From: Rhodococcoides kyotonense | Lineage (GTDB): Bacteria > Actinomycetota > Actinomycetes > Mycobacteriales > Mycobacteriaceae | Direction of reading: 5' to 3' | Assembly: GCF_900188125.1 (NCBI RefSeq) | Contig: NZ_FZOW01000003.1 | Location: 310,001 to 374,000 of the forward strand | DNA length: 64,000 nt | Notes under the pieces: model-generated | What the model saw: only the letters and a program-made list of their open reading frames with translations | Told to the model about the DNA's origin: nothing | Database searches by the model: none | Shown: piece by piece, positions 36,860-44,186 of the stretch | Position numbering within the stretch: position 1 is the stretch's first letter | Layout: the number at the start of each line of letters is the position of its first letter | Translations under genes and position numbers: made by a program

Positions 36860-38308
36860 TCACTTCTTCGATACGACTGCCGGATAGGTCGGGTATTCGA
36901 TTCCGGAGAGGTATTGCACCGTTCGCACGACCTGGCTCGAATAGCCGAATTCGTTGTCGTACCAGACATAGACGATCGCCGTGTCGCCATCGATGATGGC
37001 CGCGTTCGCGTCGACGATGCACGCAGCCCTCGACCCGATGAAGTCGCTCGACACTGCATCGGTCGCTGCCGTGTAATCGAGGTTGCGACTCAACGGGCCC
37101 GTCAGCGACGCCAACCGCAGCGAGTCCAACACCTCGCCCTTGGTGCTCTCACGCTTCAGCTGCAGGTTGAGAATCGCGACGGACACATCCGGCGTCGGCA
37201 CACGAATGGAGTTGCCGGTGATCTTGGCCTTCAGCTCGGGTAGAGCCTTCGCGACGGCCGACGCTGCACCGGTCTCGGTCAGCACCAGGTTGAACGGCGC
37301 CGAACGACCACGACGGTCCGCATTGTGGAAGTTGTCCAACAAGTTCTGATCGTTGGTGAACGAGTGAACCGTCTCGACGTGACCACGCACGATCCCGAAC
37401 GCATCGTCGAGCGCTTTGAGCGGCGGCACGATCGCATTGGTGGTGCACGACGCGCACGAGAAGATCTGCTCGTCGGGACTCTGGGTCAGGTGGTTGACAC
37501 CGTGCACGATATTCGGCACGTCACCCTTACCCGGTGCGGTCAACAGGACCTTGGCGATACCGGGGCGCAGATGCACGGACAACCCGTCGCGGTCACGCCA
37601 CTTGCCGGTGTTGTCGATGAGGATCGCGTCGGCGATTCCGTGTTCGGTGTAGTCCACCTCCGACGGGTCGTTGCTGTAGATGAACTTGATGACGTTGCCG
37701 TTCGCGATCAGCGAGTTGTTCTCCGCGTCGATCTTGATCGTGCCGTTGAACTGACCGTGGACCGAGTCACGCCGCAGCAGCGACGCACGCTTGGCCAGGT
37801 CACCTTCCCCGCCCTTGCGCACGACGACGGCACGCAGATTCAGTCCTCCCCCCGAGCCCGACTTCTCGATCAACAAACGAGCTACCAGTCGACCGATACG
37901 GCCGAACCCGTAGAGCACCACATCCCGCGGCCCGGACAGCGGCTGGTCCGGATCCACACCGGTCACCTCATCGAGCTGCTCCGCCGTGAACTCGGGAACC
38001 GACAGACCGCGGTCGTCCGAGTGATACGCCATCACCAGCAGCGCAAGGTCGATCTTCGACGGCCGCAGATCCAGATCGGCCAGCGCCTGCAGGAACGGGA
38101 AGGTCTCGTCGACGGACAGTTCCTCGCCGCTGATCTGCCGCGCGAAACGGTGCGTCCGGAGAATGCTGATCACCGACTTGTTCACCAGCGACCTGCTGTG
38201 CAGAAGGATCGTGACGTTCTTCGAGCGATGCAACGTACCGATGATCGGGATCATCGACTCTGCGATCGCTTCCTGGGCATTCCAACGGGCAAGTTCTTCG
38301 GTGGGCAC
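36860..38308 (-). CDS. gap: Glyceraldehyde-3-phosphate dehydrogenase, long form
   Basis: 482 residues against about 335 for normal GAPDH; the extra 125 residues are N-terminal (ELARWNAQEAIAESMIPIIGTLHRSKNV...). NAD-binding GFGRIGR is at 134-140 and catalytic C288 is in SCASCTTN. WYDNEFGYSSQVVRTVQYL ends the fold. Similar long GAPDHs are known in Mycobacteriales and some proteobacteria as second copies beside the glycolytic one; their role is less clear and may favour gluconeogenesis. Monocistronic. The 284 bp upstream to the IspD-like start hold no gene I can support. Confidence 0.9.
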   Translation of the reverse strand: MPTEELARWNAQEAIAESMIPIIGTLHRSKNVTILLHSRSLVNKSVISILRTHRFARQISGEELSVDETFPFLQALADLDLRPSKIDLALLVMAYHSDDRGLSVPEFTAEQLDEVTGVDPDQPLSGPRDVVLYGFGRIGRLVARLLIEKSGSGGGLNLRAVVVRKGGEGDLAKRASLLRRDSVHGQFNGTIKIDAENNSLIANGNVIKFIYSNDPSEVDYTEHGIADAILIDNTGKWRDRDGLSVHLRPGIAKVLLTAPGKGDVPNIVHGVNHLTQSPDEQIFSCASCTTNAIVPPLKALDDAFGIVRGHVETVHSFTNDQNLLDNFHNADRRGRSAPFNLVLTETGAASAVAKALPELKAKITGNSIRVPTPDVSVAILNLQLKRESTKGEVLDSLRLASLTGPLSRNLDYTAATDAVSSDFIGSRAACIVDANAAIIDGDTAIVYVWYDNEFGYSSQVVRTVQYLSGIEYPTYPAVVSKK

Positions 38309-38592
38309 GGTCGCATCCTATGGGCGCTCGATCCGAGCGACTCCAGGTGCCCGCCGATGTCGCCTTCAGTCACACGAATGTATGCGAGAGCATCACCTTC
38401 CTTCGGCAGTGGGCCGGTGGTGAAGGTATTCGACGCTTATCCTGCTGCGCGCCACTATCTTTCGGCATATTCTCCGGGTCTCGATGATCTCTGGGCATTC
38501 ACACTCGTGGTGCGGTTCGACCATGTCTACGGCCCCCTGTTTCGCCTGCACCGGTGTCCTCTGGAGGTTCGGTCGAAGGCTAAGCTTTTCCG

Positions 38593-39312
38593 ATGGTCGA
38601 TCGTCGCGTTCCCGAGTCCGTCGGAGTCGTCCTGGCGGCTGGAAAAGGAACGAGGGTAGGCCGGGACGTCAACAAAGCGTATCTGCCGTTGGCAGGTCGT
38701 CGAATGGTGTCGTGGACTCTGGAATCACTGGCGGACGCTGACGAAATCGGTCGGATCCTGCTCGTTGTGGGTCCTGCCGACATGGACACGGCGCGTGAGG
38801 TGCTGCGCAGTGAGGTGCCGGACATCGACGTCGAGATCGTCGAAGGCGGGCAGTCCAGGCACGAGTCCGAATTCAAAGCCCTCGAGTACCTGGCGGACGA
38901 TATTCGAAACGGGTCCGTCGATGTCGTGCTGATCCACGACGCCGCTCGGCCGCTGGCAGGACCAGAAATGATGCGTTCCGCTGTGTCGGTTGCACGAGAA
39001 TTCGGCGGATCGGTTCCTGCACTGCCCGCGACCGGCCTGATAGAGGTCGACGAGGGCGGGCAGATCTTGGGTGGACGCGGTCCGGAGTCGTTGGTTCGCG
39101 TGCAGACCCCGCAGGCGTTCCGCGCACCCGAACTACTCGACGCGTACGTCGCGGCGGCGCGATCGGGTTTTGAAGGAACTGACACGTCCTCGTGCGTCGA
39201 GCATTTCTCCGAACTGGATGTGCGGTCGTTCCGAGGTGCCGAGCAGAACTTCAAGGTCACGTACGGTCGTGACTTGTTCCTGGCGGAGAAACTGTTGGTG
39301 GACAACAGATAA
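38593..39312 (+). CDS. IspD-family cytidylyltransferase
   Basis: 239 residues. The nucleotidyltransferase loop GVVLAAGKGTRVGRDVNKAYLPLAGRRMVSWTLESL is clear, with VVLIHDAARPLAG and RVQTPQAFRAPELLDAY, as in 2-C-methyl-D-erythritol 4-phosphate cytidylyltransferase (IspD) and CDP-ribitol synthases. The canonical IspF partner is absent, and actinobacterial ispD normally sits beside carD and ispF. It may therefore be a second copy with a different sugar or polyol phosphate. A convergent, more divergent relative follows at 39,337. Confidence 0.82.
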   Translation: MVDRRVPESVGVVLAAGKGTRVGRDVNKAYLPLAGRRMVSWTLESLADADEIGRILLVVGPADMDTAREVLRSEVPDIDVEIVEGGQSRHESEFKALEYLADDIRNGSVDVVLIHDAARPLAGPEMMRSAVSVAREFGGSVPALPATGLIEVDEGGQILGGRGPESLVRVQTPQAFRAPELLDAYVAAARSGFEGTDTSSCVEHFSELDVRSFRGAEQNFKVTYGRDLFLAEKLLVDNR

Positions 39313-39336
39313 CAGCTCTCCTGCGGGGCCCGAAGT

Positions 39337-40029
39337 TCACCGTCGGCCGGCGAGCCTGCACGAGACGATGGCCTCGGCGAAGGCTCTGTCTCGTGGTCCG
39401 CGCATCTCGAAGCCGTCGGGGTCACCGTCGACAGTAGTGATCGGGAGCCCCTTGTCCAATGCGTATGCGAGCTCGTCGAATTCGGTTGTGTCGTCGTGTT
39501 CGGACAGGGCATTCGTGAGTGTCCGAGAGTCGATACCGCGCGGAAACTGAGACGACCGCAGACGGGTTCTGTCCACAGTTCGGACCACTGTTCCTCTTTG
39601 GTCGACCGATTTGACGCTGTCGACCATCACGAGTGTTGGGATGACGAACTCGCTGCCTGCCGCGAGTGAGTCGCAGATCCGATCGCGAACCGTCCAGGAG
39701 GCCAGCGGCCGCGACACATCGTGGACGAGGGTGAACGAGCTGTTCGAGGAAGAGGCCTGCATGCCGGCCCGGAGGCAATCTGCTCTGGTACCACTGCCTT
39801 CAGCCGTCACCAACCGGACGTTCTTCAGTCCTTCAGCAGCGATCACGCTCCGAGCATCGACCGTGTGGGCCTCCGCGGCTGCCACGAGGACCGCATCGAA
39901 CGTGTGCGAACCCTCCAACATCGAACGCAGACAGTGCCCGAGCGGCGCCGCGCCTGCGAAATGCGTGAATGTCGACTCGTTCAGCTGCCCGTCCAGCGGG
40001 ATGAGGAGAGTTCCGCCGCGGTTCGTCAT
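39337..40029 (-). CDS. Divergent IspD-like protein
   Basis: 230 residues from the ATG at 40,027-40,029 (ribosome site AGAGGG). The overall IspD plan is visible: LRSMLEGSHTFDAVLVAAAEAHTVDAR, FTLVHDVSRPLASWTVRDRICD and GDPDGFEMRGPRDRAFAEAIV. The N-terminal GxGxR nucleotide loop is missing: IPLDGQLNESTFTHFAGAAP stands there. Cytidylyl transfer is thus doubtful. It may be a regulatory or degenerate partner of the convergent gene, 24 bp away. Convergent pairing suggests old duplication and inversion (inference). Confidence 0.75.
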   Translation of the reverse strand: MTNRGGTLLIPLDGQLNESTFTHFAGAAPLGHCLRSMLEGSHTFDAVLVAAAEAHTVDARSVIAAEGLKNVRLVTAEGSGTRADCLRAGMQASSSNSSFTLVHDVSRPLASWTVRDRICDSLAAGSEFVIPTLVMVDSVKSVDQRGTVVRTVDRTRLRSSQFPRGIDSRTLTNALSEHDDTTEFDELAYALDKGLPITTVDGDPDGFEMRGPRDRAFAEAIVSCRLAGRR

Positions 40030-40141
40030 ACACCCTCTCGGTGGTGTGCGTGGGCGAGGAAACCCGCACCTCTCGGCTGTCTCGTTGTGAGACCTGAACG
40101 ACCCGATGCTATCGAACTGACACGCCGACCCCGAATCAAAG

Positions 40142-40258
40142 TCACCATGCAAAGCGGACCTGGTTCCGGTCGTGCTCGTCGTGACGCGTCATCCAGCGGT
40201 CGACAACCGACATCCACGCGTCCGGATCGCTCAACACTGTCCCTGCCGGACGAATCAC
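40142..40258 (-). CDS. Possible small protein near the tRNA site
   Basis: A 38-residue reading from a GTG with AGGG five bases upstream: it contains GTVLSDPDAWMSVVDRWM and ends NQVRFAW. The amphipathic sequence looks protein-like, but length and context give little support. It lies between the IspD-like gene and the tRNA fragment. It might be the tail of a longer host gene. Confidence 0.3.
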   Translation of the reverse strand: MIRPAGTVLSDPDAWMSVVDRWMTRHDEHDRNQVRFAW

Positions 40259-40294
40259 TTGTGCCCTGGTCGGGGCGGACCTCAACACAGTGAA

Positions 40295-40334
40295 AGAGCC
40301 CCTGCTCTGCGGATGATCGCAGAGCAGGGGCTCT
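40295..40334 (-). terminator. Intrinsic terminator of the tRNA locus
   Basis: AGAGCCCCTGCTCTGCG and its complement pair perfectly over 17 bp around GATGAT. On the minus strand it follows the tRNA 3' end by a few bases and is followed by a short T-run; the plus side also has TCTTCTT. It is the original host terminator of the tRNA gene. Confidence 0.88.
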
Positions 40335-40339
40335 TCTTG

Positions 40340-40369
40340 TGCGCCCGAAGGGATTCGAACCCCTAACCT
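40340..40369 (-). other. tRNA 3'-end fragment: prophage attachment site (attL)
   Basis: Read on the minus strand, the T-arm (AGGGG-TTCGAAT-CCCTT) and the acceptor strand CGGGCGC plus A73 of a tRNA are present, but there is no anticodon arm, D-arm or 5' acceptor. The end fits actinobacterial tRNA-Arg (tentative). An integrase gene follows within 170 bp. So this is the host-side 3' fragment left by integration into a tRNA gene; the intact tRNA should be rebuilt at the other end of the prophage, beyond 64,000. Confidence 0.8.
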
Positions 40370-40533
40370 CTTGTTCAGTACTTTCGTTCCCCCTGACCAG
40401 GGGAAATGAGGAACTGGATAACGCGGCATGATCTCAAGTAACTGGCTTGCAGTCACAGACAAAAACAATTGGTCGGTTCGTTATGGTCAGTAAGGGAAAA
40501 TCACAAGCGCGTCATTTAGTACCTCTAAGGTGC

Positions 40534-41415
40534 ATGAACTACAAGCCTGCCGGGGTAGCCAAGGCCCTCACCGAAGAATGGTCCGATCTCCTGTCCGGGT
40601 ACATCTCGCACGAGCGTGCAGCGGGGCGGCCATGGACATCTATCTCCACACGAAGGGCGCACGTCTCGCGTATGTCGCGGGAACTGAACGTGCCCCCTGC
40701 CGAAGTAACCGGTCTCATGCTGAAGGACTGGTTCGGGCTACAGGACCAGTGGAAGACCGAAACACGGCGCGGGTACCGCAACAGCATGCGGGCCTTCTTC
40801 GGCTGGGCATGCTCCGAGAGTCGCATCGATTCGAACCCGGCACTCGACCTACCGCACGTGTCCGCCGAGAAGGGACGCGCCAAACCTGCACCGGACCGAG
40901 TATGGAAGGAGTCCCAGCTCGCCGCAGACGACCGGACACTGGTCATGCTCGAGCTGGCCTGCCACGTCGGGATGCGCCGAGCCGAAGTCGCCGTCTGCAG
41001 CACCGACGACCTGCACGAAGAATTCGACGGCTGGATGCTGACCGTCCACGGCAAGGGAGGCAAGGACCGGGAGGTACCCGTCACCGACGAGATCGCAACG
41101 ATGATCCAGCGCGGCGCGGCCGGCCACACGATCGGCGCACGCAAGACCGGCTACCTGTTCCCAGGCGACATCGACGGACACCTGTCACCTCGGTGGGTCG
41201 GGAAACTGTGCGCCCAAGCGATGCCAGGGGTGTGGACGATGCACAAGCTCCGCCACCGCTATGCCACACGCGCATTGCGCGGAACCAACAACCTGCGAGC
41301 AGTGCAGGAGCTGCTCGGTCACGCATCGGTCGCGACGACAGAGATCTACACCGACGTCGGCGGAGAAGAACGCCGGGCTGCGGCTGTCGCGGCGGTCTAT
41401 CGAGACGTCGCCTGA
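40534..41415 (+). CDS. int: Tyrosine-type phage integrase
   Basis: 293 residues from the ATG at 40,534; earlier TTG/ATG starts (40,447 and 40,483) run into the likely promoter. An N-terminal SAM-like core-binding domain covers about 11-110 (EEWSDLLSGYISHERAAG...). The catalytic residues are R148 in GMRRAE, K176 in GKGGKDREVPV, H237 and R240 in HKLRHRYATRA, H263 in LLGHASVATTEIY and nucleophile Y272. All are present, so it should be active. It sits beside the tRNA fragment as expected for site-specific integration. Confidence 0.92.
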   Translation: MNYKPAGVAKALTEEWSDLLSGYISHERAAGRPWTSISTRRAHVSRMSRELNVPPAEVTGLMLKDWFGLQDQWKTETRRGYRNSMRAFFGWACSESRIDSNPALDLPHVSAEKGRAKPAPDRVWKESQLAADDRTLVMLELACHVGMRRAEVAVCSTDDLHEEFDGWMLTVHGKGGKDREVPVTDEIATMIQRGAAGHTIGARKTGYLFPGDIDGHLSPRWVGKLCAQAMPGVWTMHKLRHRYATRALRGTNNLRAVQELLGHASVATTEIYTDVGGEERRAAAVAAVYRDVA

Positions 41416-41450
41416 TGCACACCACTGTGCGCACGCATACTCTTGCTCGC

Positions 41451-41675
41451 ATGTCCAAGGCGCCTGAGATCAAGATCCACCACCGCATGCGGATCGCGCG
41501 TGAGGAAGCCGGCTTCGAGCAGGGCCAGCTCGCAGAGCTGGTCGGCGTCAGCCGAAACACCATCAGTGCTGCAGAGAAGGGCCGAACCGCGCCACGCCGG
41601 ATTCTCATCAACGCGTGGGCTGTCGCCTGCGATGTACCCGTCGATTGGCTGATCACGGGTGAGACACAAACCTAG
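41451..41675 (+). CDS. Small Xre-family HTH regulator
   Basis: 74 residues, essentially one helix-turn-helix domain: MRIAREEAGFEQGQLAELVGVSRNTISAAEKGRTAP, then ILINAWAVACDVPVDWLI. It may regulate integrase or the lysogenic switch. No ribosome site is seen, and CATACT lies 12 nt before the ATG, so a leaderless message is possible. The gap to the integrase stop is 35 bp. A start 12 codons earlier is possible. Confidence 0.85.
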   Translation: MSKAPEIKIHHRMRIAREEAGFEQGQLAELVGVSRNTISAAEKGRTAPRRILINAWAVACDVPVDWLITGETQT

Positions 41676-41684
41676 GGGGATTTC

Positions 41685-42119
41685 ATGTCACGACTACCGC
41701 TGTACTCAGCGCTCACAGGCACAGTCCTGATCGGTCTCGGAGCGTTCTGGCTTTCGTTCACCGCGCTCCAGGATCTCGCCGCTCAGGCGAAACTCGGCAG
41801 CTCCCAGTCCTTCGTCTGGCCGTTGGTCGTGGATCTGACGATCGTGGTCGCCACACTCGCTGTCGTCGTCATGGAACGCGGCCGGTGGTACGCATGGTTA
41901 CTGCTCGCACTGGCCGCTGGCATCTCACTTGTCGGCAACGCTGCACACGCATGGGAGACCGGTCCTATCGCGGTCGGTGTCGCCACCGTTCCACCACTGT
42001 TCCTGCTCATGCTCACTCACCTGTGCGTCAAGCTGACGGCCGACCGCAGCCAGGGCGAGGTGGTGGAACTGGAGATCGTCGATGACGCGTCCTTTCGTCC
42101 GGCCCGCATCGCGGGCTGA
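41685..42119 (+). CDS. DUF2637-type membrane protein
   Basis: 144 residues with four hydrophobic segments: LYSALTGTVLIGLGAFWLSFTALQDLA, VWPLVVDLTIVVATLAVVVME, YAWLLLALAAGISLVGNAAHAW and AVGVATVPPLFLLMLTHLCVKL. WPLVVDLTIVVATLAV is typical of DUF2637 proteins found in actinobacterial mobile elements, some linked to plasmid transfer (Spd-like). A strong AGGGGG ribosome site precedes the ATG by 5 nt. It follows the Xre gene by 9 nt. Confidence 0.8.
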   Translation: MSRLPLYSALTGTVLIGLGAFWLSFTALQDLAAQAKLGSSQSFVWPLVVDLTIVVATLAVVVMERGRWYAWLLLALAAGISLVGNAAHAWETGPIAVGVATVPPLFLLMLTHLCVKLTADRSQGEVVELEIVDDASFRPARIAG

Positions 42120-42166
42120 CACCACGACACGCGGAAACAGACACGGAGGTCTGATACACATACCGC

Positions 42167-42529
42167 ATGAAAAGGGGACTCACAGCAATTGCGGCGATCG
42201 CGCTGCTGGCAACCGCAGGATGCAGCACCGAGACGTCCGGGACCGCGTCAGCACCACGGACGTCACAAACAGGCACGTCTTCCGCCAGCTCCACTACCAC
42301 CGAGCTGACGGAAGATTCGACCGTCTCTGGCTACCACGACACATGCCAGACGGTCACCGATCTGTACGACACACTCGACCAACTCGGCGGCGAACCCACC
42401 GACCGCAGAGCCGCGGTCGATCAGATGATCGAGGAGATGGTGTCGGACCCCGAGTGGGATGACACCCCGGAATCAGAGCAACGCGAAATCCTCCGCGGCA
42501 TGAACGCCGCCGCATCCGGCTACTGCTGA
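42167..42529 (+). CDS. Small secreted lipoprotein
   Basis: 120 residues. The signal peptide MKRGLTAIAAIALLATAGC ends in a lipobox with C19. A Ser/Thr-rich stretch follows, then an acidic C-terminal part with one further Cys pair (HDTCQTVTD...ASGYC). It resembles prophage-encoded lipoproteins that alter the cell surface, for example in superinfection exclusion; that role is inference. It is in the rightward lysogenic-side cluster. Confidence 0.75.
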   Translation: MKRGLTAIAAIALLATAGCSTETSGTASAPRTSQTGTSSASSTTTELTEDSTVSGYHDTCQTVTDLYDTLDQLGGEPTDRRAAVDQMIEEMVSDPEWDDTPESEQREILRGMNAAASGYC

Positions 42530-42542
42530 CAGGAAACCCGAT

Positions 42543-42791
42543 ATGAAGCGCGTCGCGGTGTCGATGTTCGTTGCCCTGTTCCTGCTCGGGCTGTTCATCG
42601 AATACTGGTGGGTGCTCGCGCTCGTCGCGGCCGGGTACTGCGGATTGCGTGCGTGGCAGTGGTGGCAGATCGCGGAAGAGGAACGCCGCCGTCAGGACGA
42701 GATGACGGCGGCGCGAGCGGACTACGAGCATCAGCAGTTCATGGCCGGGAACTCGATCGGCTGGTACGGGCAATACCCGCCAGCACGCTAA
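42543..42791 (+). CDS. Small membrane protein
   Basis: 82 residues. Two hydrophobic segments, VAVSMFVALFLLGLFIEY and WWVLALVAAGYCGLRAW, are followed by a charged cytosolic helix (EEERRRQDEMTAARADYEHQQ). It starts 13 nt after the lipoprotein gene, so the two are likely co-expressed. Its last bases overlap the convergent interrupted gene. Function unknown. Confidence 0.7.
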   Translation: MKRVAVSMFVALFLLGLFIEYWWVLALVAAGYCGLRAWQWWQIAEEERRRQDEMTAARADYEHQQFMAGNSIGWYGQYPPAR

Positions 42792-43063
42792 GCCCGATCC
42801 GCCTTCACCCGGTGCAGAAGCTCGTCGATCATGGCTTGCTTCGTCGACTCCCAGAACAGGTCAGACACTTCTGCGAGTTGAATTACGTGCTGCGTGAAGG
42901 TGCGTCGCGTCGACGGGTCGAACCACTCCACGGTGTGCTCGACACACGCGGACATGTCTACGAGCTCACCGGTGTCTGGGTCTTCGAAATTCTCGGGGGT
43001 GCGCGACGACCAGAGCGCCGAGTCCAGAATGCGTTCGACCTAGTCTGCGTTCAGCACGCTCAC
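42788..43063 (-). pseudogene. Small phage gene with an in-frame amber stop at codon 8
   Basis: Read from a GTG that overlaps the upstream recombinase-like stop (GTGA), the frame gives MSVLNAD, then TAG at 43,040-43,042, then 83 uninterrupted residues beginning VERILDSALWSSRTPENFED and ending ELLHRVKADRA. The GTGA junction is the same as between the neighbouring genes, so the start seems real and the TAG looks like a point nonsense mutation. The only later standard start is ATG at 42,955 (55 residues: MSACVEHTVEWFDPS...). No family recognised. Confidence 0.6.
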
Positions 43064-44013
43064 CCGTTCCTCCAGAAGTAGTCGAGTCTGTTGGTGTCGA
43101 GTCCGGATTGTCCGCGCCGGCCTTCGGACAACGGGTTGACGGTGATGTGGTCGATCAACGCAGCGGCGACGTCGTGACGGCGGCGGGTGGTTGCGTCCTC
43201 CCACCACTCGATGACGTCGTCGCCGCTGACACGTTCGATGTCGACCATGACGTCGCTGGCTTGCTTCTTCCGTTTGACGTCGGCGGTGCGTTGTTCGATC
43301 TCGGCGGTCGCGGAATGCAGGGTGGTGCGGGTGATCAGGCCTCGGGCGTAGTCGGTGCCGAGGTCTTCGAGTCGGGTCGCGAGGGTCGCGAGCTCGACGT
43401 CGACGTCGTGTTCGGTGACGGTGGCGATCGAATTGCTGAGTGCACGCCGGAATGGTGCGTCGGTCAGTCGGGCGAGGACGCGTTCGGTGACGTCTGCTTC
43501 GAACAGGTCCGCGACGATGGTGATGCCGCCGCATCCGGATTGGGTCATGCACATGTATTGGGGGCGTCGGCGTCCGTCGATGCGGCTGGCTACGGTGGGG
43601 AACATTTTCGATCCGCACCGTCCGCAGCGTACGAGTCCGGACAGTAGGTGGGTGCGGGTTTCTTTCTTGCCTCTGCCGCCGCTGGCGAATCGTTTGCGGC
43701 TGGGGTCTTCGAGGATGGAGACGAGGCGTTCGTATTCGCGGGTGTCGAGGATGGGGTCGATGTCGGTGCCGACGAGTTCGCCGGTTGTGGTGTCTTTCTT
43801 GTGGCCGATGATCCTGGGGTTGATGAGTGCTCGTTTGATGGTGATGGGTTCCCAGGTGCGGCCGGTGGCGGTGAGGATGTTTTGGTCGGTGAGTTCACGG
43901 ACGATGGGGCGTAGGGCTTTGCCGTTGATGACGTCTGCGGCGACGCGCTTGAGTACGGCTGCTTCGGTTTCGACGATGGTGCCGTCGGTGTTCCATCCGT
44001 ATGCGCGGCTCAT
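43060..44013 (-). CDS. Serine-recombinase-like protein lacking the catalytic domain
   Basis: 317 residues. It begins at RAYGWNTDGTIVETEAAVLKRVAADVINGKALRPIVREL, which in large serine recombinases follows the resolvase domain. The recombinase domain continues to NPRIIGHKK, then the zinc ribbon (LLSGLVRCGRCGSKM...YMCMTQSGCGG) and a helical coiled region to the end. The N-terminal catalytic domain with the active Ser is absent. Both ends overlap neighbours by 4 nt (ATGA and GTGA), so this length is the natural gene. It likely binds DNA but cannot cut it. It could be a repressor, excision helper or replication factor; all are guesses. Confidence 0.8.
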   Translation of the reverse strand: MSRAYGWNTDGTIVETEAAVLKRVAADVINGKALRPIVRELTDQNILTATGRTWEPITIKRALINPRIIGHKKDTTTGELVGTDIDPILDTREYERLVSILEDPSRKRFASGGRGKKETRTHLLSGLVRCGRCGSKMFPTVASRIDGRRRPQYMCMTQSGCGGITIVADLFEADVTERVLARLTDAPFRRALSNSIATVTEHDVDVELATLATRLEDLGTDYARGLITRTTLHSATAEIEQRTADVKRKKQASDVMVDIERVSGDDVIEWWEDATTRRRHDVAAALIDHITVNPLSEGRRGQSGLDTNRLDYFWRNG

Positions 44014-44186
44014 GCCCCTCCACCTTCCACTGTCACGTCTGCGACTGTCACCCTATTCACTCTAGACCATGCGAGGCGCAGATGCCTAGTGCGTCGCGGA
44101 CGGACCACCTCACTGCAGGCCACACACAGTGGATAGTGACCCTCATCCCCTGGTTTGTCGCAGACGGCGCACACCCAGCCACTCAC
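44010..44186 (-). CDS. Small zinc-ribbon protein
   Basis: 58 residues from a GTG overlapping the DnaB stop (GTGA). Cys6-x2-Cys9 and Cys21-x2-Cys24 (CAVC...CVAC) form a zinc ribbon; the rest is basic (RPRRTRHLRLAWSRVNR). Its own stop overlaps the next start (ATGA). It may bind nucleic acid in the replication operon. A longer start inside the dnaB gene is less likely. Confidence 0.7.
   Translation of the reverse strand: MSGWVCAVCDKPGDEGHYPLCVACSEVVRPRRTRHLRLAWSRVNRVTVADVTVEGGGA

Noticed and set aside
38309-38592. A rightward open frame between GAPDH and the IspD-like gene
   Set aside because: It extends out of frame through GAPDH antisense, has no ribosome site and no protein-like conservation; treated as intergenic.
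40341-40440. A complete tRNA gene next to the integrase
   Set aside because: Only the T-arm and 3' acceptor strand are present; no anticodon arm, D-arm or 5' acceptor can be found in the adjacent sequence.
43060-44013. Reading the serine-recombinase-like gene as the prophage integrase
   Set aside because: The catalytic domain is missing, and an intact tyrosine integrase lies at the attachment site.
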